This document shows positions 20,151 through 32,852 of a stretch of 64,000 nt of DNA, piece after piece (within the stretch, counting starts at the first letter, position 1; each line of letters begins with the position of its first letter). A program made the position numbers and the translations under genes. Under the pieces are notes generated by a model. It had not been told where the DNA came from. It made no database searches and was given only the letters and a program-made list of their open reading frames with translations. Origin of the DNA: Amanita rubescens (lineage: Eukaryota; Basidiomycota; Agaricomycetes; Agaricales; Amanitaceae); NCBI GenBank assembly GCA_015039365.1, contig WION01000133.1, positions 62,001 to 126,000 of the forward strand. The letters run 5' to 3'.

Positions 20151-22817
20151 ATAATGTAATTAGTTACACGGAGATCAAGCACAACAATGAAAATACCGTA
20201 TCTGTTCCTTCCCTTTCAAGATTTCGGAACGTGCGCCTAAGTTGACAGATCTTTCTTCTCCGCTCACTTTACAACATCTTAAGTAGGCGCACAGCCATGT
20301 AACTGGGAAAAGATAACGCAATTCAGTCCCGCTCTATCAGCGACACGAACGCTAACTTCAACCCGCAAGACGCAAGAGGTGCCAGTGAGTGTGACGCTCG
20401 TGACATTCTGTCAGAGAGTGACGGCAGGAGATATGCGCGTCGCCTTTTTTCAACGTTCTCCGCCTTTTTATGCTTCTGTAAAGACCGGGAGGATTACAAC
20501 CTAGGTTCTGCCCATCCTAAACAACACTCTCATCGCGGACATTCGACAAACCGCAAAAACCGTCCCTATTAAGAAAGTCCTGCCATTCCTCTTTTATGAA
20601 TGTTTATCCCCGACTAATACCTCAGACCTTTCAGCAGGGATACACTGCGTTCGGGAAACGTGTACATATACCCTTACTCATCTCTCAGTGAGTAACTCTG
20701 AGACGCATAGCGTGAACCCCCTCACCGTGTTAACCCTAGACCTGATGCAGCTCCTGGGATCTCTTAATTGGATTGACGATGCGATCCAATCTTTCGGTTT
20801 GATCAAAAGCAAGAACCCTGCTTGTGATGCTATGTTCTACTTTGTGCCTCCTGCTCCGTTCGAGGCTTGCGCCCAGTTTGTTCGCAACATAACTGAAGGA
20901 ATCATTGTCAGGCTATACAATATGCTGAGCTGATAGGCACCGCTTCCTCGTTTTTTTCTCGAACGGCCTGAACGCGAGTCTTCTGGGACCGTGGTTAGAT
21001 TCAAGTTCACGAGCATATCTTCTGGGTAGTTCGTATAGGGGTAGGTAGGTCGAGGTAGGGCGAGCAGAAGGTGTAGGAGACGGAGGAGGGAGGATGAGGT
21101 GAAGATGGGCACAAGGCACTGATTGCGTCTTTTCCGGGTCCGGCCCGACTTCTGAGTGGGCTATCCGCTCTCTTCGGTAAGATTGCGGAGCGGCGAGCTT
21201 CTTGCTCCTCTCCTCTTCTGGACCAGCGCTTCAAGATGATGCCGGGACACCGTTTTGCAATCGGTATGGCGGGACACGACACGGCGTTATGGATCATATT
21301 GACCCTGATTTGATATGATGAGGGTAGTACTATGCCCATTGGACGCACTATGTTATTGAGCTGGATCTCTCTAATGGGGCCCCAATCGTTTCCGTCCTCG
21401 GCGATAAGCCGGGGGAGTTGAAACGTATCGGTCCCATTCCTGGTTCTGAAGATGAAATACTGGAGAAGCTCTCTGCTGGCCCATGGCGTCGTATGCCGTA
21501 TGTCAGTGATTTTGTTTAATATGTATAACATTTGAGATGACTTATTGGACGCAATAGCACAAGGGCTTCAACGCCGACGATAGGTTGATTTTCTCGCGTT
21601 ACCGCGGTTTTCAACTTGAAACATGGGATGCGCATTGCACCAGGAACCCCCACCACCGATTTCCGATCAGATTCGCGTTCACGTTTCTCACGGGCTTTCG
21701 GGAAATAAAGAATACAAGGGAAATCCGAAGATGATTTCTGGTCTTTGGTACGGGATAGAGGTAAAATAATATTTCTGTGATGTGTGGTGTCTCACAATGC
21801 CACAGAATGACAATCGTAACATTATTATGGAGATTCACCCGATGATCTGAGCTTAACCTTTCGAACTGCCTGACGGTGCGAGGCGGTGAAAGTTAAGGAC
21901 GTTAAAAAACGTGCTGTCAGCACCTGGCGTCGATGCCACTGGTTAGTGTTCTACTGTGCAATTTTACAACCTTTCACGCATCTTGTTGGGACCCCACAGA
22001 ATCCCCAGTATGCTGTAACTCGTAGCGACGAGTGATTGTCAGGACGCAAAAAGATGTGCTCTATTTCGACCTCTTCGGGAGCCGACTCAATACTAGGTTT
22101 CGTCATTTTTAGAATAGCAATAGTACCGTGGCTTGATTTGTGTCTATGTCTTTCCGTCCGGTGTGCATTTAAAGTCAGATATGCGGTCGACGGAAGGGTT
22201 ACATATCAGCGCGTCACGAAGAACGCGAAGAAAATTTGCTACAGACAGAAACACGTTTTAGTGATTCGAAACGTTGATGGTCTGAGTGTCTGGAGATAGG
22301 GTATAAAGCCAGCCTATGCGAGACAGCTCTTAATCCGATGAACAAAATGGCAAAACCTCGAGCGGTACGTACAATGTGCAACGTTCAGCTGCGCAGGTCC
22401 CTTTGCAGATCCGGAACGAACCTCTACCGAAAATTTTCCGGTAGAGTGTGAGGCTGCTTTCACAGATCTGAACCGGCCTGTATGCTCCGTGATTTAAAAC
22501 GTCGTCCATGGAATCTTGACGAGGGAAGCAAGGCGCAAGGTACGATGCCGATGCCCGAAGCCGATGCCCAGCGAGCACCAGGTGAGTCCTGAAAAGTCAT
22601 AAGGAAGGCTGGTCTGAATTGGAAAGGACTGTCGAACGTACTGAACCGTTGAGAGATCTGCTTGACTTTCGTCATACGAAATGATGACGTTTTGGCCACA
22701 TGCGAGGGTAAGATTATTTAGCGTCTCGATAATAATACGATTAAGTTTTGGTGCAAAATGGATTCAAAACTTTCTAAATCCTATGATATACATAGTACTT
22801 TATTTGCTGCAGATAAT
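20151..22817. other. Non-coding or unrecognised stretch
   Basis: About 2.7 kb with several medium open frames (for example plus 20688-20933 and minus 21007-21531) that show no domain, signal peptide or consistent exon structure. A short intronless gene starting at an internal ATG cannot be excluded, but nothing supports it. Confidence 0.4.
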
Positions 22818-24079
22818 CTAGACGTGCGAGTGTGGCCGCACGACAAGTTTGACCCCTGATACGCTATTCTTCTCCAATCTTTCTAAAGCACTCGTAATGC
22901 CCGCAAGCCCGTTAGGAACTACCTCCACTCTGTTTGGCTACGGGAACAAGAGTCAGACACATCAAATCCAAGGATGGTGTACGTTTACTTACCTTGATGG
23001 TGCCTTCTTCCAAAAGCGAAGTCAAGTGACTATACAATACGGCGACGTTTTCGTGGTTCTCTTCGGCGGCAGCCCACCCATACACTTTACATAACTTCTT
23101 GTTTTCCGTAGTCTGGATCGAGTCCCGGCTGACCGCCAAGTGCTGTCCTCCGGGAGAGAGTAGATCATAGACCATCTGGCCTGTCTCTGGATTCATGATT
23201 CCATCTACAGAGTACTTCAATGGTTGTCCGTCCAACAACTCGGTGATCTTAACAGAGACGTCCCCTGTGGACAAATGACGGTCAATGACATGGGTCGCTC
23301 CAAGTGATTTGAGGTAATCAGAGTGCTTGGCCGAAGCAGTTGTGATGATGGTGAAGCCAGAGAGCTTAGCGCATTGAATAGCTGCACGGCATGGTCAGAC
23401 ATCAGGATAAAGTTATGCAGGACGAAAACGTACCGAATTGACCAATCGACGTAGCCCCTCCGATGATAACGATGCTTTCTCCCGCACATTTGTCGCGGCC
23501 TACGACAAGAGGATTCGCAATGCCCAGACCGTCCAGATGTTTATTGAACAATCCAGCAAAAGCGGTTACCAGGCAGATGGGAATAGTCGAAGCCTCGTCG
23601 TATGTGATGTTGGCAGGAATCTAGTAGGAGAAACACGGTACATTTATTGCACGCATTCTAAGATCGTTACGTACCTTGACGACGAGTGCCGCTTGGAAGA
23701 CGCCATACTGCTGGAACCCAGATCCTCCCCTTCTGTACCATCTGGTGGCCTGGACCAAACTGCAGAAGGATCAGTTTCACTCACGGGGGGGGGGGGGGGG
23801 GGAAACTGCGCCAACTCACATCCTGTCGCCCACAGAAACATTGGTCACACCTTCGCCAAGTTCTTCAACATCGCCTGCAACATCACCCCCTAGGACCACG
23901 GGGTAGCTCTCCACAAGGACATCATACTTTCTTATCATCCAATCCATCGGATTCACGGCCGCCGAGTGGATTTTGATGAGGACTTCGCCTGGACCTGGTC
24001 TCGGCACATCTATCGTGTCGAGCTTGAAGCTGCCACAGGCGTTTGGAAGGACGAGAGCCGTCTGCGTGAGGGGTGCCAT
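22818..24079 (-). CDS. Zinc-free MDR oxidoreductase, third paralogue
   Basis: Exons 24079-23820, 23759-23675, 23620-23434, 23381-22993 and 22937-22818 encode about 346 residues. Exon lengths 260, 85 and 120 are identical to the paralogue at 1.7-3.0 kb and intron phases agree, so the two share descent. Features: '[11 protein letters not shown]', '[12 protein letters not shown]', the nucleotide loop '[11 protein letters not shown]', 'GATHVIDRH', and a C-terminal '[18 protein letters not shown]'. Zinc ligands are absent. It should be an NADP(H)-dependent reductase of the quinone/enoyl type; substrate unknown. Protein identity to the first paralogue is only moderate, so this is an older duplication than the tandem pair. 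Intron 1 is 60 bases and contains an 18-base homopolymer. Confidence 0.85.
23785..23802. repeat. G18 homopolymer inside an intron
   Basis: Eighteen consecutive G on the plus strand (C18 in the sense of the MDR gene), placed within intron 1 (23819-23760), between the donor and the acceptor region. Such runs are unstable in copying and in sequencing. Confidence 0.9.
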
Positions 24080-25123
24080 GGAATGCTTTCAATTTTGTTG
24101 CTGCTACGAGGGCTTTCGAATTTATGCAATAGTCATCGTAATCTTGATGAATAGATGAGCGGAACCGTTCCGAGACACAAAGCAACAATGTCAGTTTAAG
24201 TTGGTCTTTATCAGATGCGCCCAACCTCGCCGGACAGACGTGTATGGCCGATACATGGGCGCAGACTCCGAGTCGGTTCCGATTCTGGTCATCGAAAAAC
24301 ACAGTCACGACACTCTTGCCAGTGCTGTGTAATTGCTACAGCCAAATAACCGCACGAATAAGACGGCAGCCTGCAGTGACCTTGATAGCGATAAATCATA
24401 GGAAAATCCAGTGGTCGAGTCATGGGCTACAGTGCATAAAAGATGCAATATTGAACGCTGATGCCATCACGGGAGATGCCAGCGCGTCTTCTTTCATTCA
24501 CCGCTACGTCCCCCTTGGGCGCCGCCACCAATGCCAGAAACCCCATCTATCAGTGTACCAAATACTGGCTGACTCGAATTGCGGTTATCGCTGCTCCTAA
24601 TGGGGGGCAAGAAGAACATCCGGTGACTCGTTGGACAAACCCCGAATGGTCGTTTTCTTGTAACTCCGTGCACTTGACGGATAACGGGTTGCACGTTGAA
24701 ATCCAGTAACATTTCCAACCTGGCACGGTGCTCATTATATACTTAACCGAGCTCCCAACAGCTTTCCAGACGCAAGTGTCCACCGGACGTTTAAAAAACG
24801 GCGATCATTTTTTTTGGACAAGCATGGGAAGTTGATAACGTTGAAGTTTAACCTTATTCCTGACGACGTCAACTCGAGAGCCAATCAACTTGCCAAATGA
24901 GGCAGCAGGTCATCTCAGTTGCGATAGCACGGGAATGGCGATGGTTCAATGGGACGCCATAGAATCAAGTACTAGTTTTCTCGCATAAGATAGCTTGTCG
25001 GAATCCTCTGCTTCCTTCGTCAGAGCTGGTCTCTTACAGTACGCCTAGCGCCACATTCAGTACGAAAGCAGGTCTTTTTCTTTTTTTTTAACGCGTCACC
25101 CGTGGCTCTTGCTCGCCATTATT
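24080..25123. other. Intergenic, no gene seen
   Basis: Between the divergent MDR gene and the small gene at 25.1 kb. It contains their promoters. Open frames here lack protein character. Confidence 0.45.
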
Positions 25124-25543
25124 ATGGCTCTTATCTTTACCTACGTCATCGCTTCCCCTCTGCCGAGCGGAAAGGGCAAAGTGAGCCGATCGCATAGCAG
25201 TAAGTCTTGTACATCTAATCATGGTTCTCTCTGTGAACACGATGCTCCAGGAAGCGGGAGTCACGGAGGTCCTGTCGGGGGACGAAATTCTATGTCCAAC
25301 GTTAGGGCGGGGTCAGGTGCCGGGTTGGATACGCTGGAAATGATACGGAGGCTTGAGAGCGCCGGCATTCCCCAGGTGCAGGCCAAAGTCATAACCGAGG
25401 CAATAAGTAGTCATTTCAAGAGCCACAAAGATACGGCAGTCAAGTTGGATATGTCAGATATCACACGGGTGCTTGACAAGGTTGGTATTCCTAAGGAGAA
25501 GGCCGAGGTTGTGAAAGAGGCGGTAGAGCAGAGTCAAGAATAG
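25124..25543 (+). CDS. Small protein with two copies of a helical motif
   Basis: Single exon of 139 residues from ATG 25124; the frame is open upstream ('WLLLAII') without an ATG, so a 5' exon could be missing. The N-terminus is a short hydrophobic stretch ending 'VIASPLPSGKGK', a possible signal peptide but short. A Ser/Gly/His-rich middle follows. The C-terminal half holds two similar units, 'MIRRLESAGIPQVQAKVITE' and 'ITRVLDKVGIPKEKAEVVKE', predicted to be paired amphipathic helices. The pattern (L..xGI/Fxx.QAxxI) resembles the DUF1640/CCDC90 coiled-coil motif, but the resemblance is weak. A decayed relative lies near 29.2 kb. Confidence 0.55.
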   Translation: MALIFTYVIASPLPSGKGKVSRSHSSKSCTSNHGSLCEHDAPGSGSHGGPVGGRNSMSNVRAGSGAGLDTLEMIRRLESAGIPQVQAKVITEAISSHFKSHKDTAVKLDMSDITRVLDKVGIPKEKAEVVKEAVEQSQE

Positions 25544-25870
25544 TAGCAGCCATACCTCACAAAGATCCCCATTTCCATAGTAGTACTAAATACCGTCGTA
25601 ATCATATGCCGACGTGGTCGAACAAACTGCCTCGCAACCTAGCTGTATAAGTGCGTGCTAAGTTCGGACAGATGGGGACGTAGACAATTGCGATAGGATA
25701 GGGAACAGTCCGGATACAGCTGCTTTAGAGATTACAGATGGAAGCATAGAACAGAGAAATCATTATAGTAACACAAAAGATAGTCATCCAACAGCTTTGT
25801 ACAGCCTATAAAGATATTCAATCGTGAGACGCATAGATGGGAGGCGATATCTGGTCAAGGAGAGATATTA
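25544..25870. other. Intergenic between convergent genes
   Basis: Holds the 3' ends of the small helical protein gene and the IML2-type gene. Nothing else seen. Confidence 0.5.
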
Positions 25871-28421
25871 TCATCCCAATTTCTGTGTTCTCTTGTTTAG
25901 ATCTTCCAAAGCTGCGTGAGACCTAATGTGCAAGGCATTCTGAGGCACGCATCGTGAGCACCCCGTCGAGGGTGATGATAATGAAAAAAAAGCCTACCTC
26001 CATACTATATTTCCCTTTCCGCCCCGACGGTCCGACTTCCAACGTCTTGCCCGACAAGACGAGCTCAAACTGCTCGCGAGCTTCGTCCGTTTTGCCCTGA
26101 CAGCGTAACAACCGGCCATACTCGTAGTCTGTATTCCAAATTCAGCGCGCCTTTCTCCTGCCAACAAAATAACTCACGAGCATAATACACAATGTGATGA
26201 TCCAAATCAATCTTGGGACCATTCTCAAACACAAACTTGAACGCGGCGGCACTCTTGGTTTCCGCTTCTTCCCTTGGAATGCTCACCACTTCGTCCGGGT
26301 CAATCTCCGCATCCGGATCCTACATCGTACGGGTCCAAAGTTAACCCAACTTTCAAAGGAAAGAAGCGAGTAAGACTTACCGGATATGCAACATACCGCA
26401 AACACACGCCCTCCAAAAACTTGGTCAAACAATAATCGTCCCAATACCCAACCCCGTCCCCTTCATAATCCTTCACCTTTGGCCTTTTACCCTTTTCACC
26501 TCCGCTGACTCTCTTTTCGCAATCGGAGTGCTTCTCCAATTTCTCCAACGTTGAGTACACCTGTGGTAACATCCGATCGGTGATAACAGGTCGAGGCGCA
26601 TGCGAAATGGCCAAGAACACATAGGCCAACTCCAAACCAGGAAGGATTAATCGGTTCTTCTGCGCCAAGAACTTGCGCGCCTTCCTCGCGACGAGTTTCT
26701 AATCAGAGCCAACAAACATTTAGCCACCCCACTCCAAGCGTTAGCGTTAAAAGGCAAACACAAACCTCCAACGGAATCGACTTTCCAGCGATTTTCTGCC
26801 TCAATCCCTGCACCCTCTCCATCGCCTTCACCGCCTCCTCCTCATCCCCACTTTCCAACATACACACCGCCATTCCATAAGTATAAATACTTTTGGACCA
26901 GGTCGATTCCTTCTCCATCACCTTCCAACACTCCAACGAATCTTTCGTCTCCCATAACGCTAAATGCGCGAGGGCAATCTCCCATATGGAGATATGATGC
27001 AAATTACGATACTGCGATTGTGATTCCATCGCCTGAGTGTAGTACGCGATCGCCCGGCGGGGTTGGGAACAGCACAGCGAAATCCGACCAGCGCCAAAGA
27101 GGAAAAATACGCCTTTGGGGAATCGTTGGAGATTCCAGTCTAGGATTTTGCGTGCGATGGAGAGGTCAACGCCTTCAAATGTGATGCTGGAGAGGACGAG
27201 GTGGAAGATGAGGAGGGCCATGTCGCAAATGGGGCGTCGGACGCCTTCTTCCTCTAGTTATCCATTACCAGTCAGTATTGGTAAAGATAGTGGATACAGG
27301 GAAACGCACTTGCGCTCACGCTCGGCTCGTGTCGGTCGGTTGACCATCCCCCTACTTTCATCAAGCTCTGGAGACCCAGCTGTCTATCACCTTTATATCC
27401 AAATAATTCAACGATAGTTTGCAACTTGGCTGGCATAAGTGAAAGAATGATATTGCACATCCCAACGCCGAGGTATACGCCCGAGCGGAAGTGTTTGTCT
27501 ATGGTGGTATCTTCGGGTTCACCCCGCTCGCGGGCTTCAGCGTCCATGGTATCGAGGTATTGTCCCAAGTGTCGGTATATGGATATCGTGGTACGCATGT
27601 TGAGCCTGCGCAAGTTGGGGTGGGGTTAGAACGGGATATATACGTAACCTAAGTAACACGTACGCCTCTTTGATAAATGCTAGCCAATCGCCTGAATAGA
27701 CTATGCCAAGCAGAGACTGGACGGAAACAATAGCATGAGAAATGAATATGGCGAAATATTAGAGCTACTCACCTTCTCGAAGAGAGATTCGGCATACACC
27801 AGTTCAGCATGACGCTCGACGGGCGTCATGGACCGGACGAAGGTGACCGGGTTATGGAGCGCCGAGACGACGTAGCCCGCTATCCGAGATCCGAGGAACG
27901 ACTGTTTCTTGCGGTGCTGGCTTGCGATGTGGTTGCCCCGACGGGTATGTGTAATGCCAGCAAGTAGATCCTATTCAAAAATTTCGATCAGAATTTGACC
28001 CCCTAGCATGCCGACACGAAACACGCACCTCGTCCGCGTACGACATCAAAGACTTCACACACTGAATAAGCCCGTAACCAGTCGCAAAGTAAAGACGTTC
28101 CCTGTCCGAGCAAAGCATCAGTCGTCAGTGCCATTCGATGATATAGATAGTTCGGAGAGCACGAGGGTGTGCCACGTACTTGGCCTCGTCGCTGGCATGG
28201 CAGAATTCCTCAGATTCGAGCATGTGCGAGCTGAGAAAGACTTCGAGGGCGTATTGGACGCCGGAGATATCGTCAAGAGCATCTGGGCTGTATGGATACT
28301 TGATCTCTGGAGGATTGCCCACAACGAACAGGGGTTTCCACGATGGTTCCTGTACGGCGTCTCCAGGGTGTGCATGGCCGTTACCGTTAACAATGGGAGA
28401 CACCTGAGTGGTGGTCGACAT
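25871..28421 (-). CDS. TPR protein of the TTC39/IML2 family (DUF3808)
   Basis: About ten exons from ATG 28421 to TGA 25871 give a protein of roughly 600-700 residues, the usual size. Family signatures include 'ERLYFATGYGLIQCVKSLMS', 'VVSALHNPVTFVRSMTPVER', 'HAELVYAESLFEKALLGIVY', 'FRSGVYLGVGMCNIILSLMP', 'FPKGVFFLFGAGRISL', 'YEYGRLLRCQGKTDEAREQF' and 'DLDHHIVYYA'. Yeast Iml2 is needed for clearing protein aggregates at lipid droplets, and human TTC39 proteins affect lipid metabolism; a role here as a cytosolic or outer-membrane-associated scaffold is inferred from the family. The exon joins I checked (for example AA|GTACGT into 'KERLYF') keep the frame. It is one of the clearly conserved housekeeping-type genes in the left part. 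Confidence 0.85.
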
Positions 28422-30062
28422 TGGGAAGGGCTCAAAGCGGTGGGTGAGATGAGGGGGTGAGAAGGGAATGTTATGTAAAATATGATTGAATTGCTCCCGA
28501 AACGGGTGGTGACTGGTGACTAAAATAATGAGTGACTTTGACATTTCGCATGGACATTAGCACAGCACATTATAAATTCTGTCAACAGAAAGGTAACTAA
28601 TTTGACTTTACTACGTGAGTATGCTGCGCGGTCATTAATCTAGGCGATTACTATGAATTTCTAACATGGGAACTACCTTCCAGATACGGCAAGTCGCGTG
28701 GTTCTAATATTCTGTCACATCACATCAAATCACATTTGTCTCCAGACAGCTTACGCATGGCTACCGCACAGGAATAACGGATCCCACGCGTGAACGAAGA
28801 GCCCCGACCAACCATTTGTTCGGATGCCAAAAAAATATGGTACTGCGGGCAGATTTTCATGCCTGACGATCGGGCATCTTCCGCTTTCAATGAAAATTGT
28901 TCGATATGATTCCGGTTGGGATGCACTTCAGCCAGTGCTGTAATGTTGACCCGAGTCTTTCGACAGGTGATTGACCTCTTTGATGGTGGCGTCGGTGCTT
29001 CAAAAATGTTGCCACGCTCAACACACGGGTCCGGAATGATGATCTTACTTAAAATGGAATTGAAGCCCTGTCAGCAACACAGCACTTTGCTCGTGCAAAA
29101 AAATATAATCCAATAGGCTCTTAATTCCCTATGTCAGAGCTGGTGTCTGACTCTATACGCCTAATGAAAGCAGGTCTTTTCAAAGATAGCCTCCATACGC
29201 CTCTATGTCTTCGCTTCCCCATGCGGGGTGGAAAGGACAAAGGCTCTGCTCAACTAAGCCTAGTACTTACAGTGTGGCGCGCCTGCTAAACGCAGTCAAG
29301 GCGCTCATGTCAAGAGACAGAATTCCGTGTTCAATTGTTCGATAAGCGCGATCCAAGATGCCTGGCCATCCTAAAGGGGCAGACCAAACCCAATCGAACC
29401 AGTAAAGCCCCAGCCGCAGGAGTAGCACTTTCTACATTCGCTGCATAAAAGCGTCCTCTCCTGCTTACTTCAAGTCGTACCTCGCGAGAGCCTCGTGTTA
29501 CTATCGTGCTAAACATAGCAAAGATTAGATGTTACCGTGACCATATGTTCAGAACAGAGTCTGTTCCTGTACCTGATGACTCTTTCAAGCTGAGGAAGCA
29601 TCTTGCCAAAAATACCAACCGTCCAAGAACGCACCGGTGTGTCGAGGATAAACGTGGCAAAGCTTACCGTGACGGCTGCGCGAGCGATGATCGCTTATGC
29701 AAATCTCCGTCCCTTCGGTGACTAGAAATATTGCCATGCTTAGCGCGATGACTGTTCAGTGCTTCAGTGGGAAACCCTGGCCTGCCAGTCAGGGTGGTCA
29801 TGCCAAAGATAAGTTGTACCGATTGTTGAAGGAGCAGGGCGCAGGGTCGAGTAGGGGAATAACTTTGATTAAGTTGACACATCAGTTCAATCACGAGAAG
29901 CGCGATCTAAATTAAATCCTCGACTCCGTTAATAGATAAAGATGTATTACACTGTCATCCTGCGCTCGTTCGGATCCTCCAGCTCACTATGAAAACGCAG
30001 ATGCAAAAATTAGTAAAACACTATACATTCGATGAAATAAAGTAATTGACATGACGAATAAA
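28422..30062. other. Intergenic with decayed sequence
   Basis: About 1.6 kb. It contains a fragment related to the 25.1-kb gene (29125-29265) and a short segment at about 28887-28915 ('AATTGTTCGATATGATTCC') that recurs at about 33150 upstream of the permease gene. No intact gene was recognised. Confidence 0.45.
29125..29265 (+). pseudogene. Decayed fragment related to the 25.1-kb gene
   Basis: Shares order and sequence with 25018-25185: 'TCAGAGCTGGT', 'AGTACGCC/ATACGCC', 'GAAAGCAGGTCTTTT', then 'TCTTCGCTTCCCC' and 'GGAAAGGACAAAG'. Only the promoter and the first codons are left, with no open frame, so this is a remnant. Confidence 0.6.
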
Positions 30063-32852
30063 TTAGAAAAGAAAGTTCGCAATCTTCTCCCAGACGTTCC
30101 TTGGAGGCTCCTCCGGCGATTCAGTTTCCTCGATTGATGGTATTCCCTATTGCCATCTGTCAGATACATTGACCCATCAGCTTATCATAAGCGTACCGTG
30201 ACAAGGTCTATTTCCTCCGGTTTCCAGAATACTGTACTCTTCCAAATTTTCCAGAATAGAAACAACGCTACAAAGATGGGAATATTGATGTCTAACGAAA
30301 CTTGTCAATCAAAAGGCAAATGAACGTCATCTTTGTTTATTTACAGGCAGTCAGGAAGTCAGACACGTTCCATTTGAAGAAGACTTCGAATCCGTTGATA
30401 AGAATAAATAGGGCATTCCAGACAGCGCCCCAATACGCAATGTATGGTTGGAGGCGGTTGTTGTAGACATTCTTTTTCAGGTCAAATCCTTGAGCTAACA
30501 TTCCTCGTCCTAGGCGTCGCATCTAAGAGAGTGTAAGGTTGAAATTTCGTGAGGGACTTACGCCAGCATATATAGGTGACGTTGATCGAAAACCATCCGA
30601 GTTGTACACCAATTGTCCCAAGGTTGACAAACCAGCTATGAACCCGTTTAGTACTAATGAAACTCTAAAAGGTACTAGTGGTCAGAAGAATAGTTACTTA
30701 AATACGGTTTCAGAGCCACTTTTAACACTCATGAATGACAAGAATGCAAAGCAGGACTGTGACCAGTAATGAGCAGTCGCCCCACGTCACAAACAGTCTT
30801 ACACTTGTTAACATTGCAGCGATCGGAAGACCATGCTTGGTGCAGTACGCGAAAATCCTTGGTGCTTGCCCGCGGAGAGCAAGACCGTATAGAATACGCG
30901 AACTAGTGAAAAGAGAACTGTTTCCAGCAGAGAAGGCACTCGTAAAAACACAGGCGTTGATGATATGGGGGAAAACTTCATAATCATTACTAAGCGATTG
31001 TCAAGAGATCAAAGGGAACAACAGACCTTTAACGCCAGCAGTGTTGAACGCAATTACAAAGGGTGATTGTGCGGCCGTTCCAGTACCTTCAAAGCATCAA
31101 TTAAGTAAATTTTACGGAATAACAGGGCATACGGCGCAAAAGATCCGGGTTATCATAGCTGACGAGCATTCCAATCATTAAAATGCCGAGAATCTGGGAA
31201 CAGTCAGTATCACGTTAAAATAAAAATCGTATAAATTATGGCTTACATAGAATAAAGCAATCCTGAAGAAGACACGTTGGACAGCCTTGGATATGTTTCG
31301 CCGAGGGTTTTCTGTTTCTGACGCAGCACTACCCGCACGAGTTGTCAGCATAAATCATATCAAATACGTTTCCACACTCGCATGGCGACAAGTTCCACCC
31401 CACCATACGAGAAAGAGGCCTGAATAAGCACGGACAAGAATGCCAAAAAGCGGTCTGTGTTATTGTTCCCCACAAGACCGGCCCGATTAAACGCGCTCGG
31501 ATTTTTCCAGTACTGCCAGAGAATACGACCATTTGGCGGCAAGGGTAAGTCACAAGTTGACGTACCCTGAAACCCGTGCGTTGATGGTTAGGTCCCCCTC
31601 CAAGATCAATAATCAATCCGGCCAGTAGAAGGGCAAGGATCAGAGCGACTACGTTGCCCTATGAGTCAAATAAATGCTGAGAACGTAGTACATACTTTTG
31701 ATCAACGAAAAGCAGAACTCGGCTACGCATGGTTTATGGGTGAACACCACCATAATAAAAATTCCACTTCACCTTCTCCAAAGGTCCTAAAATGAGACGT
31801 CACCGAAGATAATTGGTGGAAAAGCAATCAAAATCATACTTCACACCAAGAAGATTAAAACTACAGATTGCAACACATAGAATCTAGGTATTGATTAGCG
31901 AACGAAGATATTGAAACGATTTTTAAATGCTCACGATGGTGTATACTGGTACATGCTTGGCCTGGAAATGTGTTATAGCAATGGAACCGAAGGGGCGTAC
32001 CAGAAACATACATTGACGTCCCAGAAGCCCAACAAAATCACGGCAGCTGATATTTCTACCGGTGTCGAGGCTCTGACCAGAGATCAGTACGTTCAGTCTC
32101 GATTGAAGACAGAGTCCACGGTTTATTTACGTACGCGGTCGCATAAAAATAGTTCTACGGTCCCGCTGAGTAAGGAACTTTCTGAAACCTTGAGACCGCT
32201 TACCCAACCAACTGCAAAGCCAAAAGCAGGATCAACCCAACGAGCAGCTACAAAAAAATAATATGGGCATCAAATCTGCAATAGCCGATGAATGGCAAGC
32301 ATACCAAAGTGAGGGAAAGTTCCTGACACTGGTGCCCATGTTGTCATCTCCCCAACTGAGCATATTGTTCTTCCATACGTATATGTAAAGTTGCGCGTAA
32401 AAAAAATCGACGACGGACTCACGAGTAGGCGACGGTTCCCACCAACATATAAGCCAACAAAGCTCCTAGAGGACCCGCAGCTGCCAGAGCTTCTCCTGAA
32501 CCAAGGAACAGACCTGTTCCAATAGTACCGGCGATCTTCCCTCTGCTAAGCGGCAGTTGTGCAGGGTGGACGCAACTCACTGCAATCCTATAACCATGAT
32601 AAAAAAATCCACGTCGGAGCGGGAAAGAAAGAGACGCTTACATTTGAACATGTCTTTGTTTTAGGCGTCGCTGGACGCGATCAAGGTCATGCACATCATA
32701 GTTATACCTACGGGAATCTCTGCAAAGATTAGCATGTAGTGCAAATAATGGGCTTACCGGTTGGCTACTCGGTCTGTGGGGGTGCCGTAGACTCGATCAC
32801 CATCTTCCACCGACTTTTCAGTCACGTTGCCTTTTATTTCCTCTTCCAACAT
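30063..32852 (-). CDS. Amino-acid permease (fungal YAT/APC family)
   Basis: Many short exons from ATG 32852 ('MLEEEIKGNVTEK') to TAA 30063. Recognisable pieces in order: 'RRLKQRHVQMIA' then 'GTIGTGLFLGSGEAL' (first helix substrate loop), 'RWVDPAFGFAVGW', 'EISAAVILLGFWD', 'FSYGGVELVA' joined to 'AASETENPRRNISKAV', 'INACVFTSAFSAGNSSLFTS', 'RILYGLALRGQAPRIF', a late helix 'YIAYWGAVWNALFILINGF', and the tail 'FWKPEEIDLVTGI'. These are hallmarks of plasma-membrane proton-coupled amino-acid uptake permeases with about twelve helices. The exon join at 'VELVAI|AASETEN' works only with a GC..AG intron (donor GCGAGT). Substrate preference cannot be read from sequence. Confidence 0.85.

Noticed and set aside
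20688..20933. 81-residue plus-strand open frame
   Set aside because: It starts at a non-ATG codon and has no recognisable feature; kept only as part of the unannotated stretch.
21007..21531. 174-residue minus-strand open frame
   Set aside because: Low-complexity Pro/Ser/Arg end, no domain, no splice-consistent extension; probably chance.
31911..32261. 116-residue plus-strand open frame
   Set aside because: It lies antisense to permease exons ('RWVDPAFGFAVGW', 'EISAAVILLGFWD') and has no motif.
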